Shown here one piece after another: positions 32,511 to 41,347 of a stretch of 64,000 nt of DNA (positions are counted from its first letter, which is position 1; each line of letters begins with the position of its first letter). The notes under the pieces are model-generated. The model saw nothing but the letters and a program-made list of their open reading frames with translations, had not been told where the DNA came from and ran no database searches. A program made the position numbers and the translations under genes. Source of the DNA: Halorubrum depositum (GTDB lineage: Archaea > Halobacteriota > Halobacteria > Halobacteriales > Haloferacaceae); the NCBI RefSeq assembly GCF_007671725.1, contig NZ_VCNM01000004.1, forward strand, positions 62,001 to 126,000. Reading direction: 5' to 3'.

Positions 32511-34588
32511 GGCCGCATCATCCCCTCGGGGAGTCGCGTGTCGACGATGAGCTCGATCAGCTCCAGGAAGCCCATCTCGTAGGGTATCACGCCGAGCAGC
32601 ACCGCGAGGCTCATCGCGGTGAGGATCGGCCCGAGTGTGAACCACGTGGACTCGCCCCCGCAGAGGGCGTCGAGCCCCGCGATGTGCTCCCAGTCGCTCG
32701 CGGGCGGCCCGCCCGCGTGGCCGTGGTTGTCGTGGTCTGCGTGATCGTCATGGCTCGTGTCGTGGGCATCATGCCCTGTCTCATCGCCTCCGTCATCGCC
32801 GTCGCCGCGCCCCACGCCAAACGGAACGTCGGCGTCGGAGGGGCGCTGGTCGACCGCGTAATCGCCGGTGTCGACGCGCTCTGCGGGCTCGGAGAAGTCC
32901 CGGTCGCTCGTGTCGAAGTCCGGGCATACCACGCCGTCTTCGTCGGTCGGGAGGTCGTCCATCTCCGCGTCGGGGATGTCCGAGTCGTCCGGGACATCGG
33001 CGTCGTCGCCCGTGGACTCCGCTCCCTCGGCATCGATTGCCGAGTCGCCCTCGGCACTCTCGACGACCTCGTCGACGTCGGGGTCGTCGTCGTTACAAGC
33101 GTCAACGTCGTCGTCGGCATCCTTCGGACGGCCCCCATCGGTCGCCGGCAGCGTCGACCGCGTCTCGCCGCCCATCCGGAAGTCGACGAGCGGCTTCGCG
33201 TCGTGGGCGTCCTCCGCCTCGAAGAAGGCCGTGTAGATCACCGGCCAGAAGTACGCGATGTTGAGCACGCCGGAGAGCAGCAGCGCGCCGACGAGGTAGT
33301 AGGCGACCGGGGTCAGCCGAGCGCCCATCCGAATCCCGCCGATCAGCATGTAGTACTTGCTGACGAACCCGGCCAGCAGCGGGATTCCGGCCATCCCGAG
33401 CGAGGCGACCGTAAAGGCCCCCATCGTCAGGGGCATCCGCTTGCCGATCCCCGCCATCTCGGAGATGTAATCGGTGTGCGTCGAGACGTGGAGGTTCCCG
33501 GCACAGAAGAACAGGGTGAGCTTCATGAACGCGTGCGCCGGGATGTGCAGCAGCGCGCCGACGAGCCCGTACCAGCCGTACAGGCCGAGTCCGAGGATGA
33601 TGTAGCTCAGCTGGCTCACCGTCGAGTAGGCGAGCCGCTGTTTCAGGTGGTCCTTCCGCAGGGCGATGATCGAGGCCGCCGTCAGCGTGATCGCTCCGAT
33701 GGTCGAGAGGACGAGTCCGGCCGAGAAGCCGAACGGGAGCGAGAGGTCGAAGACGAGTTCTGGGCCGAACACGTCGAGGACGACCCGCGAGACGCCGAAC
33801 GCCCCGGACTTGACGACCGCGACCGCATGCAGCAGCCCGGAAACGGGCGTCGGTGCGACCATCGCCTCGGGGAGCCACTGGTGGAGCGGCATGATCCCGG
33901 CCTTCACGCCGAACCCGATCGCGAGCAGGAAGAAGGCGAGCATCGCGAGGCCGGGGTCGGCGTTCGCCAGTTCCTCGATGCCGCCGGCCGTGAACGAGAC
34001 GTTGCCGGCGATGAGGTAGACGAGGGCGGTCCCGGCGAGGACGAGCACGCCGCCGCCGAACATCGTGTACGCGAGGTACTTCCGGCCGGCCGCGCGGGCC
34101 TCGTCGGTCTCGTCGTGGGCGACGAGCGGGTACGTCGCGATCGAGAGGAGCTCGTAGAAGACGAAGATCGTCACGAGGTTGCCCGCGAACGCGATCCCCA
34201 TCGTCGCCGACAGCGACACCGCGAACGCGGCGAAGTACCGGGTCTGGTTCACCTCGTCGTTCCCGCGCATGTAGCCGATGCTGTAGAAGGAGGTGACGAT
34301 CCACAGCCCGCTCGCGAGGAACGCGAATAGCATCCCGAGCGCGTCGGCGCGCAGGACGAACTCGATGCCGCCGGGCAGGAACGCGCCGAGCGACCACTCG
34401 AACACCGCGCCGTCGAGGACCGCCGGCAGCATCGAGGCGACGATCGCGAACTTCGTGACCGCCGCCGCGATCGTCCACCCCTCGCGGACGTTCGGGGAGC
34501 GGTGCGACGCGGCGATGAAGAACGCCGCGACGAACGAGACGAGGACGGCCAGTAGGGGGCGTAGATCGGTTATGGGTACGTCAGTCAT
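32507..34588 (-). CDS. proton-conducting membrane subunit, MrpD/NuoN-like, with acidic-His insert
   Basis: 693 residues. The first 460 form about 14 helices with FVFYELLSIATYPLVAHDE (Glu), HQWLPEAMVAPTPVSGLLHA (the conserved loop) and KDHLKQRLAYSTVSQLSYI. Then comes a long, very acidic, low-complexity segment (about 475-640) with a His/Asp run (SHDDHADHDNHGHAGG), and finally one more helix. The insert is absent from ordinary MrpD and could bind metal ions. Start ATG 34588 overlaps the previous stop as ATGA. Confidence 0.8.
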   Translation of the reverse strand: MTDVPITDLRPLLAVLVSFVAAFFIAASHRSPNVREGWTIAAAVTKFAIVASMLPAVLDGAVFEWSLGAFLPGGIEFVLRADALGMLFAFLASGLWIVTSFYSIGYMRGNDEVNQTRYFAAFAVSLSATMGIAFAGNLVTIFVFYELLSIATYPLVAHDETDEARAAGRKYLAYTMFGGGVLVLAGTALVYLIAGNVSFTAGGIEELANADPGLAMLAFFLLAIGFGVKAGIMPLHQWLPEAMVAPTPVSGLLHAVAVVKSGAFGVSRVVLDVFGPELVFDLSLPFGFSAGLVLSTIGAITLTAASIIALRKDHLKQRLAYSTVSQLSYIILGLGLYGWYGLVGALLHIPAHAFMKLTLFFCAGNLHVSTHTDYISEMAGIGKRMPLTMGAFTVASLGMAGIPLLAGFVSKYYMLIGGIRMGARLTPVAYYLVGALLLSGVLNIAYFWPVIYTAFFEAEDAHDAKPLVDFRMGGETRSTLPATDGGRPKDADDDVDACNDDDPDVDEVVESAEGDSAIDAEGAESTGDDADVPDDSDIPDAEMDDLPTDEDGVVCPDFDTSDRDFSEPAERVDTGDYAVDQRPSDADVPFGVGRGDGDDGGDETGHDAHDTSHDDHADHDNHGHAGGPPASDWEHIAGLDALCGGESTWFTLGPILTAMSLAVLLGVIPYEMGFLELIELIVDTRLPEGMMRP

Positions 34589-34959
34589 GCGAACACCTCC
34601 ATGAGGACCGGGTCGAACCACTTGAACAGCGCGTAGCCGCCGAAGCCGAGCGCGACCGCGACGAGGAACATCGCCAGTAACGCGGGCGGCACCCGATAGA
34701 GAACCAGCGAGGGACGCGGCGTGCCCTCACGGGCGCGACGGGGGACGTCGCCGTCGGCTTCACTTCCTTCGACGACAGCCTCCACGATGTGCACGACTGT
34801 CGCACGGAGGGTCGGCAACGGCTCGACGGGGACGACGATCGTCAATCGCGGATCCGAGCCGGCGTCACCGGTAGCGTTCGTGACGGGCTCGTCTGCGTCG
34901 TCGGTGTCAGTCACCCACACACCTCCGACGGGTTTAGGATCCACCGTCTCTGTGTACAT
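34585..34959 (-). CDS. small subunit-like membrane protein of the antiporter operon
   Basis: 124 residues: an acidic N-terminal domain (about 1-80) and one C-terminal helix (PPALLAMFLVAVALGFGGYALF). A longer reading adds 119 basic residues and was rejected in favour of ATG 34959 (MYTETVDPKPVGG). It overlaps the MrpD-like gene by 4 bases. It probably stabilises or regulates the two large subunits. Confidence 0.6.
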   Translation of the reverse strand: MYTETVDPKPVGGVWVTDTDDADEPVTNATGDAGSDPRLTIVVPVEPLPTLRATVVHIVEAVVEGSEADGDVPRRAREGTPRPSLVLYRVPPALLAMFLVAVALGFGGYALFKWFDPVLMEVFA

Positions 34960-35352
34960 GGGTATCCCTACTCGGATACTTTTCCTACCGTCCCTAAACG
35001 GTTTGTATCCCAGTCGATACGAACAGAACGACGAAAGCGCCGTCACTGATGTCGCAGCCGAGACAAGGATCCTACGCCTCCTCCACTCGCTCGAACGATA
35101 CCACGAATCGGTCGGCAATCTGCCCGGCGGTGCAGTCCTTCGAGCCGGCCGCCTCCTCCGGAAGTATGCACTCATCTGCAAGCGAAGCTCGTGATCCTCG
35201 TCGTGACGCTTCTGATCTCGTACTGGTTGGCATACAAACGACGCCAATCGAGTCGCACCAATCGTCATATTGGCCGTAACTGAAGAGTGATTCATTACAA
35301 TCGAACGACTGAACACCGATCTTCTGCTTAAATATCAAAGGTCACGCGGAGC
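34960..35352. other. intergenic region with possible gene remnants
   Basis: About 390 bases. On the plus strand a frame near 35060-35194 (ILRLLHSLERYHESVGNLPG) and a GTG-started 30-codon frame at 35191-35283 with one membrane helix (VILVVTLLISYWLAYKRR) look like broken protein pieces. I cannot name the parent gene. Confidence 0.3.
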
Positions 35353-35733
35353 ATGTCCCGCGTGCCCGAACCGAGCCCCAAGGCCAACACGGTAATCAGA
35401 AGCATCAACGTGTTTCGAACCGCCTTCATTTCGATCGTCACCGGCAATCAGTTGATGGACTGGTTCTCGGAGGCGATCCTGTTTGTGTTCGGCGAAACCG
35501 ACCCTCATCGGATGTCGTTTCTGATCTCCGACCGCATCATCAGCCAACTCGGGGCGGTCGTCGCGCTCATGGCGATCACCTACCTCGTCGTCCGCGAGCT
35601 CCCGGAACCGTTGACCATCCTAGAGGATATACTCTACTTGCTCACAGGTGAGGATCATGACCTCCAAGCCACTCTCGATCTCCCGCGTGAGCCCGCGGTC
35701 GAACAGCCAGAAGCGGCGACGAAAAGTGACTGA
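35353..35733 (+). CDS. hypothetical membrane protein
   Basis: 126 residues. Two or three hydrophobic stretches (TAFISIVTG, FSEAILFVFG, LGAVVALMAITYLVV) and a soluble acidic tail. No family recognised. Stands alone between the antiporter operon and the broken sppA. Confidence 0.5.
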   Translation: MSRVPEPSPKANTVIRSINVFRTAFISIVTGNQLMDWFSEAILFVFGETDPHRMSFLISDRIISQLGAVVALMAITYLVVRELPEPLTILEDILYLLTGEDHDLQATLDLPREPAVEQPEAATKSD

Positions 35734-36021
35734 GATCCTCCCAATCACCCACGATCCGGGATGTATGATCGCATTGCTGCCACGACCTTATCGGTGACCA
35801 CAGCCGTAATCGTTTCCTGCTTGCCAACGATGTGAAGACTATTTTCAGTATTGCCACCGTCTACGGGATTAATATTGGACGTTAGCCGGAGATCTGTGAT
35901 CGGCACCATCGATCCTTAACCCTGCGCCAGTCTCCTAGTGCAACGTACATAGAATCTATCAAATCCCATATTTCTGGAGTTGCCACGGTTTTTTTACTTG
36001 TGTGACTCGATATCTAAACTC

Positions 36022-36812
36022 GTGGCGAATCCGATTGATCAACGAGTCGAGACGCTGTTGACCTCGTACACAGTTATTATTGTTGCCGCTCTTCTGATCG
36101 GTGCTGCGGTCGGTCCGACAGCCTCATTGGCGTTGTTTGAGGACGACGATCGTGGGACCGTCGCAGTGGTAACGATTGAAGGGCCGATCAGCGGCAATTC
36201 CGCGGACGATGTGACTCACGAACTACGTACAGTCCGGCAGAACAGCTCGATTGATCCAGTCGTGTTGCCCATCAACAGCGGCGGTGGGCCGTCGCGGCAA
36301 GCGAATCACAGTACCGGGCGGTCAAGCGACTTGCCCGCGTGAAGCCAGTCATTACCAGCGTCCGCAGCATCGCAGCCTCGGGAGGTTACTACACGGTGCT
36401 GCCGAGCGACGAGATCTACGTGACACCTGGAAGCCTCGTCGGGAGCGTCGGCGTACGCGCGCTAGTCCCCCAACCTGACGGAGTACCCTTGCCTATGGCG
36501 ATCGGTCCTGATAAAGTCGGTGGCCTCACTAGTGACGACATCCGGGCCTAAGTAGAGACGCTCAAGCGCTCGTTCATCGATAGCGTGTACGCAGAGCGTG
36601 GCTCTCGGCTCTCACTGTCTCGAACTGATCTGAGCAACGCGAAGGTCTACTCTGGTGCTGCCGCCGTCGAGAACAGCTTGGCTGACGGGATCGGAGATAG
36701 GGAGACGGCTATAGCTGCCGCGGCAGAGGCGGCAGAGCTCGACGAATATTCGGTTGCTTACCGCTCGACGACGCCAAACCTGCGCTTCATCCCCCCAACT
36801 GGTGAATGTTAA
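36022..36812 (+). pseudogene. broken signal peptide peptidase (SppA-like, S49 family)
   Basis: Starts at GTG 36022 with an N-terminal membrane anchor (VIIVAALLIGAAVGPTA). The first frame runs through VVTIEGPISG and ends near the glycines of SGGG (about 36283-36292). There a frameshift moves to the frame ASESQYRAVKRLARVKPVITSV, with the catalytic-serine region SIAASGGYYT. A TAA at 36549 then interrupts it before FIDSVYAERGSRLSLSR. At least two lesions, so it is not functional as read. SppA degrades leftover signal peptides in the membrane. Confidence 0.85.
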
Positions 36813-36828
36813 TAACCAATAAAGCTAA

Positions 36829-39423
36829 TTACTCGTTCAGTAACGAATCTGGCTTGATTCTGGAGAGCCGCATCGCGTTGCCGGTGACACCAAGAGTCAT
36901 ACCAGCATCGCCGATAAGGACAGCTGCCCAGATCGGGACGAGTCCGAAGGGCACACCGAGTGCGAGGAGTCCTTTCGCACCCAGACTCGTCCAGATGTTC
37001 TGCCGGATGACGCTGTTCGCGTCGTGCGAGAGTTCGTAGAGGTACGGTAGCTTCGATAGGTCGTCGCTCATCAGTGCGATGTCTGCTGTTTCGAGAGCAG
37101 TATCCGTTCCAGCGGCACCCATCGCAATACCCACGGTCGCCGTCGCAAGCGCGGGTGCGTCGTTAACGCCGTCGCCGATCATAGCGACCCCGTCGTACTG
37201 TTCGTCGAGCTCTTTGATCGCCTCGACCTTCTCGTCGGGCAGGAGTTCTGCGCGGAACTCGTCGACGCCGACCTCCTCGGCAATCGCCCGGGCCGTACGT
37301 TCGTTGTCACCGGTAAGCATAACGATGTGCTCAACGCCGAGATCGTGGAGCCGCTGGATCGCTGCCTTCGCTCCGGGTCGAATCTCGTCGGCCACGGCGA
37401 TCACGCCCTCAATCTCGTCCTCAGTCCCGACTAAGACGACAGTCTTCCCTTGTGATTGGAGTTCGGGGACCGTCCCCTCAAGAAGGTCGAGACAGTTGTT
37501 GCGCTCACACATCTGCTGACTCTTCGTCGTGACGACACCGCCGTCGGTCGTCGCGTGGACGTGTTCGAGATTGAACCCGAGTTCCTCGAAGAATCCCGGT
37601 TTCCCTGCGTAGTGTTTCTTGCCGTCGAGAGAGGCTTCGACGCCTTTCCCGGTGATACTATCGAAATCATCGACTGTCGGCGCTCCGATATCACTCTCCT
37701 CGGCGAATTCGATGATTGCATCGCCGATGGGGTGTTCCGACCGTGATTCCAGCCCGCGGGCACAGCGGAGAACATCGTCCTCACTGTTGTCGTTCAACGG
37801 GACGACGTCGGTGACGGTGAGTTCGCCTTTGGTGATCGTGCCGGTCTTGTCCATTGCAATGGCGTCCACCGCGCCCATCGCCTCGAGATGGTTGCCGCCC
37901 TTGATGAGGACACCATTCTTCGCGGCGCTGGTGATCCCCGACACCACCGAGACGGGTGTGGAAATAACGAACGCACAGGGACATGCAAGCACAAGCAGCG
38001 TGAGGCCGTAGACGATGAACGTCGGCCACGATGCCCCGAATAGGAGCGGCGGGACAACTGCAACCAGGACCGCAAAGCCGACGACGACGGGGGTGTAGTA
38101 TGATGAGAACCGCTCGACGAACTGCTCGCGTTCGGTTTTGTTGGACTGTGCGTCTTCGACCATCTGGACGATGCGCGAGAGTGTGTTATCGCCCGCTTCG
38201 GAGGTGACCTCGATTTCGAGATAGCCCTGTTCGTTGATTGTGCCAGCGTACACCTCGTCACCCGGTGTCTTGTCCACTGGCACGCTCTCGCCTGTGATGG
38301 GGGCCTGGTTGACAGCACTCTCTCCGTCAAGAACCTCGCCGTCCATCGGGATTTTTTCACCCGGACGCACGACGACGACATCGCCGACAGCCACGTTATC
38401 GACAGGAACGGTTACCTCTTCGCCATCGCGTTTTACGGTCGCCTCGTCCGGCGATAGATCCATCAACTCTTGGAGTGAGTTCCGGGCGCAATCCATCGAA
38501 TAGCGTTCAAGCAGCTCTGCAATACTGAACAGGAACGTGAGTGTGGCGGCCTCAAAGTAGAGCGCTTCCCCGAAGACGAGGCTGGCGATGATGGCGCCGC
38601 TGATGGCAATACTCATCAACAGGTCGATGTCGAGATTCCGGTTCAACGCAGAGTAGTAGCCGTTGCGGAAAATGATCTGGCCAGCGATCCCAACCGCGCC
38701 GAGGAACAGGATGTCGGCGACAAGTAACTCGCGCCCGACGAGCTCGGCCACAAGGACGTTCTGGCCCGTAAGGAAGAACTCAAAGAGGAGCCCAAGTGCG
38801 ACGAGCCCCCCGCTAATCCACGTTTTTATCGCCCGCGAACTTGTCCAAACGTTCTCCCGTTCGTCGGTCGAACTCTCGGCAGTGTTTGCGTCGTTCGCAG
38901 TCGAGTCGGTCACTTCGTAGCCAGCACTCTCGATCGCATCAGTGATCTTCGATGGCGAAGTGGAGTCGTCATCGTAGGTCGTCACTACTTTCCCAGTAGT
39001 CGGTTGTGTCTCGTAACTCGAGAGCCCCGGGAGATCATCAAGGGCGTTCTCAATTTTTCCCGCACAGGATGGACAGTCCATTTCGGGGACAGTGAACGCC
39101 GCGGTTGTCTCGCCCTGGTACTCAACCGTATAGCCCGCTTTTTTGACGCGGTCGGCGATTTCGTCCGGAGATGTTTGGCTTCTCTCATAAGAAACAGAGA
39201 GTGTTCCAGTCGTCACCTGTGGGTCAACAGTGGTAATACCATCAAGTTTTCTGACACTATTTTTCACCTTCCCCGCACAAGATGGGCAATCCATCTCGGG
39301 CACCGAGAACTGGGCAACATCGTCCCGATTTGACGAGGTCGAGGATACGCTATCAGTGTCCTGTCCGTTAGTGTCATGGTCGTGTTCGTGGTCGTGACCA
39401 CCTTCTTCTGGTGGTGATGTCAT
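36829..39423 (-). CDS. Zn2+/Cd2+-type heavy-metal P1B-ATPase with two HMA domains
   Basis: 864 residues. The N-terminus is His-rich (GHDHEHDHDT), then two HMA domains each with MDCPSCAGK (near 44 and 113). The core has ACPCAF (near 479), the phosphorylated DKTGT (near 523), TGDN and GDGVNDAPA. The last helix reads GDAGMTLGVTGNAMRL with a Lys in the helix before it (SLGAKGLLAL). That is the P1B-2 pattern for Zn/Cd/Pb, not the YN and MxxSS of Cu+ pumps. It exports toxic divalent metal using ATP. Stop lies 17 bases after the end of the broken sppA, facing it. Confidence 0.9.
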   Translation of the reverse strand: MTSPPEEGGHDHEHDHDTNGQDTDSVSSTSSNRDDVAQFSVPEMDCPSCAGKVKNSVRKLDGITTVDPQVTTGTLSVSYERSQTSPDEIADRVKKAGYTVEYQGETTAAFTVPEMDCPSCAGKIENALDDLPGLSSYETQPTTGKVVTTYDDDSTSPSKITDAIESAGYEVTDSTANDANTAESSTDERENVWTSSRAIKTWISGGLVALGLLFEFFLTGQNVLVAELVGRELLVADILFLGAVGIAGQIIFRNGYYSALNRNLDIDLLMSIAISGAIIASLVFGEALYFEAATLTFLFSIAELLERYSMDCARNSLQELMDLSPDEATVKRDGEEVTVPVDNVAVGDVVVVRPGEKIPMDGEVLDGESAVNQAPITGESVPVDKTPGDEVYAGTINEQGYLEIEVTSEAGDNTLSRIVQMVEDAQSNKTEREQFVERFSSYYTPVVVGFAVLVAVVPPLLFGASWPTFIVYGLTLLVLACPCAFVISTPVSVVSGITSAAKNGVLIKGGNHLEAMGAVDAIAMDKTGTITKGELTVTDVVPLNDNSEDDVLRCARGLESRSEHPIGDAIIEFAEESDIGAPTVDDFDSITGKGVEASLDGKKHYAGKPGFFEELGFNLEHVHATTDGGVVTTKSQQMCERNNCLDLLEGTVPELQSQGKTVVLVGTEDEIEGVIAVADEIRPGAKAAIQRLHDLGVEHIVMLTGDNERTARAIAEEVGVDEFRAELLPDEKVEAIKELDEQYDGVAMIGDGVNDAPALATATVGIAMGAAGTDTALETADIALMSDDLSKLPYLYELSHDANSVIRQNIWTSLGAKGLLALGVPFGLVPIWAAVLIGDAGMTLGVTGNAMRLSRIKPDSLLNE

Positions 39424-39738
39424 TATGTGAAACGAATGCTCTCAAACTTATTAACCTGGCTGCTATAATACCCCCCAATATTAACAATTCTTATTAAATT
39501 CTGTAGTGTAGAATAATAAAAGCGGATGATTTACAGCCAGCCAAGGGACGCACTCGGAGACTTGATTCGAACCTACTCATTGGTGCCTACACTAACAGTA
39601 GTCTATCTGATATATGCTCATCCACTATCGGTAGTTCCCATCGTTCCTAATTACGGACTCTGCTTCTGGGAGAAAATGAGATCGACGTCAGAGATCCGTT
39701 TGTATATATGATCTGAATTCATATACAGGAATATAACC
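39424..39738. other. intergenic region between the P-ATPase and a small membrane gene
   Basis: About 315 bases, A+T-rich near both ends, so it probably holds divergent promoters. TATA-like stretches occur around 39465-39510 and 39700-39735 (GTATATATGATC). No gene or repeat seen. Confidence 0.4.
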
Positions 39739-39975
39739 ATGACGTTACTCAAACAGGCGCTTGCGAGGGTCTATGAGTATCGGATGTACTTCCTCGGCGT
39801 CTCGGGGTTCGTCATCGCTGGGCTCGCCGTTACCTACGGCGTCCAGACCGAAGACACGGTGGCGGCACTCGGTGCACTCCTGTTTCTGCCGAATGCGGTT
39901 GTCCTCCTCGGCATCGGGCTCCGAGAACAAGGATTGATCGGCAATCTATCGCCATCGGGATCCAACCCGGAGTAA
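39739..39975 (+). CDS. small membrane protein
   Basis: 78 residues with two membrane helices (MYFLGVSGFVIAGLAVTYGV and VAALGALLFLPNAVVLLGIG). Divergent from the P-ATPase and convergent with the cytochrome bd operon. Not recognised. Confidence 0.55.
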   Translation: MTLLKQALARVYEYRMYFLGVSGFVIAGLAVTYGVQTEDTVAALGALLFLPNAVVLLGIGLREQGLIGNLSPSGSNPE

Positions 39976-39996
39976 CGCCCTTCCGACACATTTCTC

Positions 39997-40275
39997 TTAG
40001 TTCGTTTTGACAAGCGTGAGCCGCTGCTGTATCATCTGATCGACGTTGTACAGGAGCACGCTGACCGAGGCGAGGACGGTTCCCAGATAGACGATCAATC
40101 CGGGTGGTCCGGAAACCGTTCCACCGAGGGCCGCGCCACCGAGTCCAACAACGATGAGCTCAGCCCACGTCAGCAGAATGCGCGACAATAGCCACGTTCG
40201 GTCGGCATCAATCGATTGCTCGTCCGACGCGACGGTGAGCCCTTCCCCGTCGTCAGGAACGTTGGCGTCGACCAC
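39997..40275 (-). CDS. small membrane protein of the cytochrome bd operon
   Basis: 92 residues, GTG start two bases after the cydB stop. An acidic N-terminus of about 25 residues, then two helices (LLTWAELIVVGLGGAALGG and GLIVYLGTVLASVSVLLYNV). Position suggests an accessory subunit, in the role that CydX or CydH have elsewhere, but the sequence is unrelated to those. Confidence 0.6.
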   Translation of the reverse strand: MVDANVPDDGEGLTVASDEQSIDADRTWLLSRILLTWAELIVVGLGGAALGGTVSGPPGLIVYLGTVLASVSVLLYNVDQMIQQRLTLVKTN

Positions 40276-40277
40276 TG

Positions 40278-41279
40278 TCAGTAAGCCTCCTCGGGGGATA
40301 TGGGACCACTGAACGCCGAGTAGAGCACGACAAAGTAGCTTGCCACCAGCGGCAACAACAGTGCGGCGGCTATTGACATCAGATTCAGCGGGAGCGTCGA
40401 GACAATGGTTTCGCTGATCGTTGCTCCAGTTGCTGGGTCGATGGCAGGATACATAATAATCCCCACAACGGCGATCAGCCCGTACGTGAGGACCGCTGCC
40501 GCCCCGAGTGCCAGTAGACTCTCACCGCGCCGCATGGCGACGATGTATCCCGCGGTGAGGCCGATCGAAGTCACCACTAACACGACGATGGCCGGATGTA
40601 GCAGTGTCAACAGCCCACTGGGCAGTCGCACGGCGAGGATCGCTAGCGTTGCCACCACCGCCACCAAGTAGCCGACGACCGCGAACTGACCGTACGTCGA
40701 CACCCGCTCGGGCAGATCGAGTGGCGCTTTCAGCCGGAGGAACGCCGCCCCGGAGACGACCGTCAGCAGCGTCAGCGTGAAGCCGACGACGACGCCGATG
40801 AGCGAGACGGAGCTCTCGTTGCCGACGAGCCAGTTGCCGGCGAAGACACCGAGCAGGAACGGCGCGAGGACGCTCCCAGCAACGAAGGCGACACTCCACG
40901 CCCGCTGCCAGCGCTCGTCATGACGCTGTTCGTACATCTCAGGCGCCAGCCCACGAAGGATGAGCGCACCCAAAATCCCGAACATCAGCAGGTAGTGCCG
41001 GCTGAACAGGTTCGCGTAGGCCGCGGGAAAGGCGGCAAAGAGTGTGCCGCCAAAGACGACCAGCCAGACCTCGTTGCCGTCCCAGAACGGACCGACGGCA
41101 GCGAGGACAGCCTCATGTTCCCGGTCGGTGTTGAGCAGACCGTAAATCGCCCCTGCCCCGAAATCGAACCCATCGAGAAACAGGAACGTCGCTAGCAGCG
41201 TGAAGATGAGACCGAACCACATCTCAGAGAGCGGGAGGCCGAACAGCGGTCCAGCACTGAGCGACTCGACGCTAATCAT
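40278..41279 (-). CDS. cydB: cytochrome bd oxidase subunit II
   Basis: 333 residues, about nine helices. The N-terminal EMWFGLIFTLLATFLFLDGFDFGAG and WDGNEVWLVVFGGTLFAAFP are CydB signatures. ATG 41279 (MISVESLSAGPLFG) chosen over a start 12 codons upstream. With CydA it forms the quinol oxidase that reduces O2 with high affinity. 68 bases after cydA, same strand. Confidence 0.9.
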   Translation of the reverse strand: MISVESLSAGPLFGLPLSEMWFGLIFTLLATFLFLDGFDFGAGAIYGLLNTDREHEAVLAAVGPFWDGNEVWLVVFGGTLFAAFPAAYANLFSRHYLLMFGILGALILRGLAPEMYEQRHDERWQRAWSVAFVAGSVLAPFLLGVFAGNWLVGNESSVSLIGVVVGFTLTLLTVVSGAAFLRLKAPLDLPERVSTYGQFAVVGYLVAVVATLAILAVRLPSGLLTLLHPAIVVLVVTSIGLTAGYIVAMRRGESLLALGAAAVLTYGLIAVVGIIMYPAIDPATGATISETIVSTLPLNLMSIAAALLLPLVASYFVVLYSAFSGPISPEEAY

Positions 41280-41347
41280 TGATGATACCTCTCGGCTGTC
41301 CGCTAGCAGTATCAATCTGCGTCGACCTCCCCATGACCGTCGGCACG

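Noticed and set aside
32684-34330. A 548-codon plus-strand frame opposite the MrpD-like gene
   Set aside because: It is the antisense shadow of a GC-rich membrane gene: Arg/Glu/His-rich low complexity, no domain, and it spans the MrpD-like gene, whose helices and motifs are clear.
33102-34478. A 458-codon minus-strand frame inside the MrpD-like gene
   Set aside because: Same strand, shifted phase, extreme Arg content; a GC-composition artefact.
30723-34588. DAB-type inorganic carbon pump
   Set aside because: The NuoL-like part would fit DabB, but there is no DabA-like carbonic-anhydrase-related gene beside it and a second NuoN/MrpD-like subunit is present.
34721-35194. A 157-codon plus-strand gene
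   Set aside because: Its first half overlaps the minus-strand small-subunit gene and is Ser/Thr/Arg-rich shadow sequence; only the last 45 codons look protein-like and may be a remnant.
36829-39423. Calling the P-ATPase a copper exporter (CopA)
   Set aside because: Two HMA domains suggest copper, but the last helices lack YN and MxxSS and carry the Lys and Asp-Ala-Gly pattern of Zn/Cd pumps.
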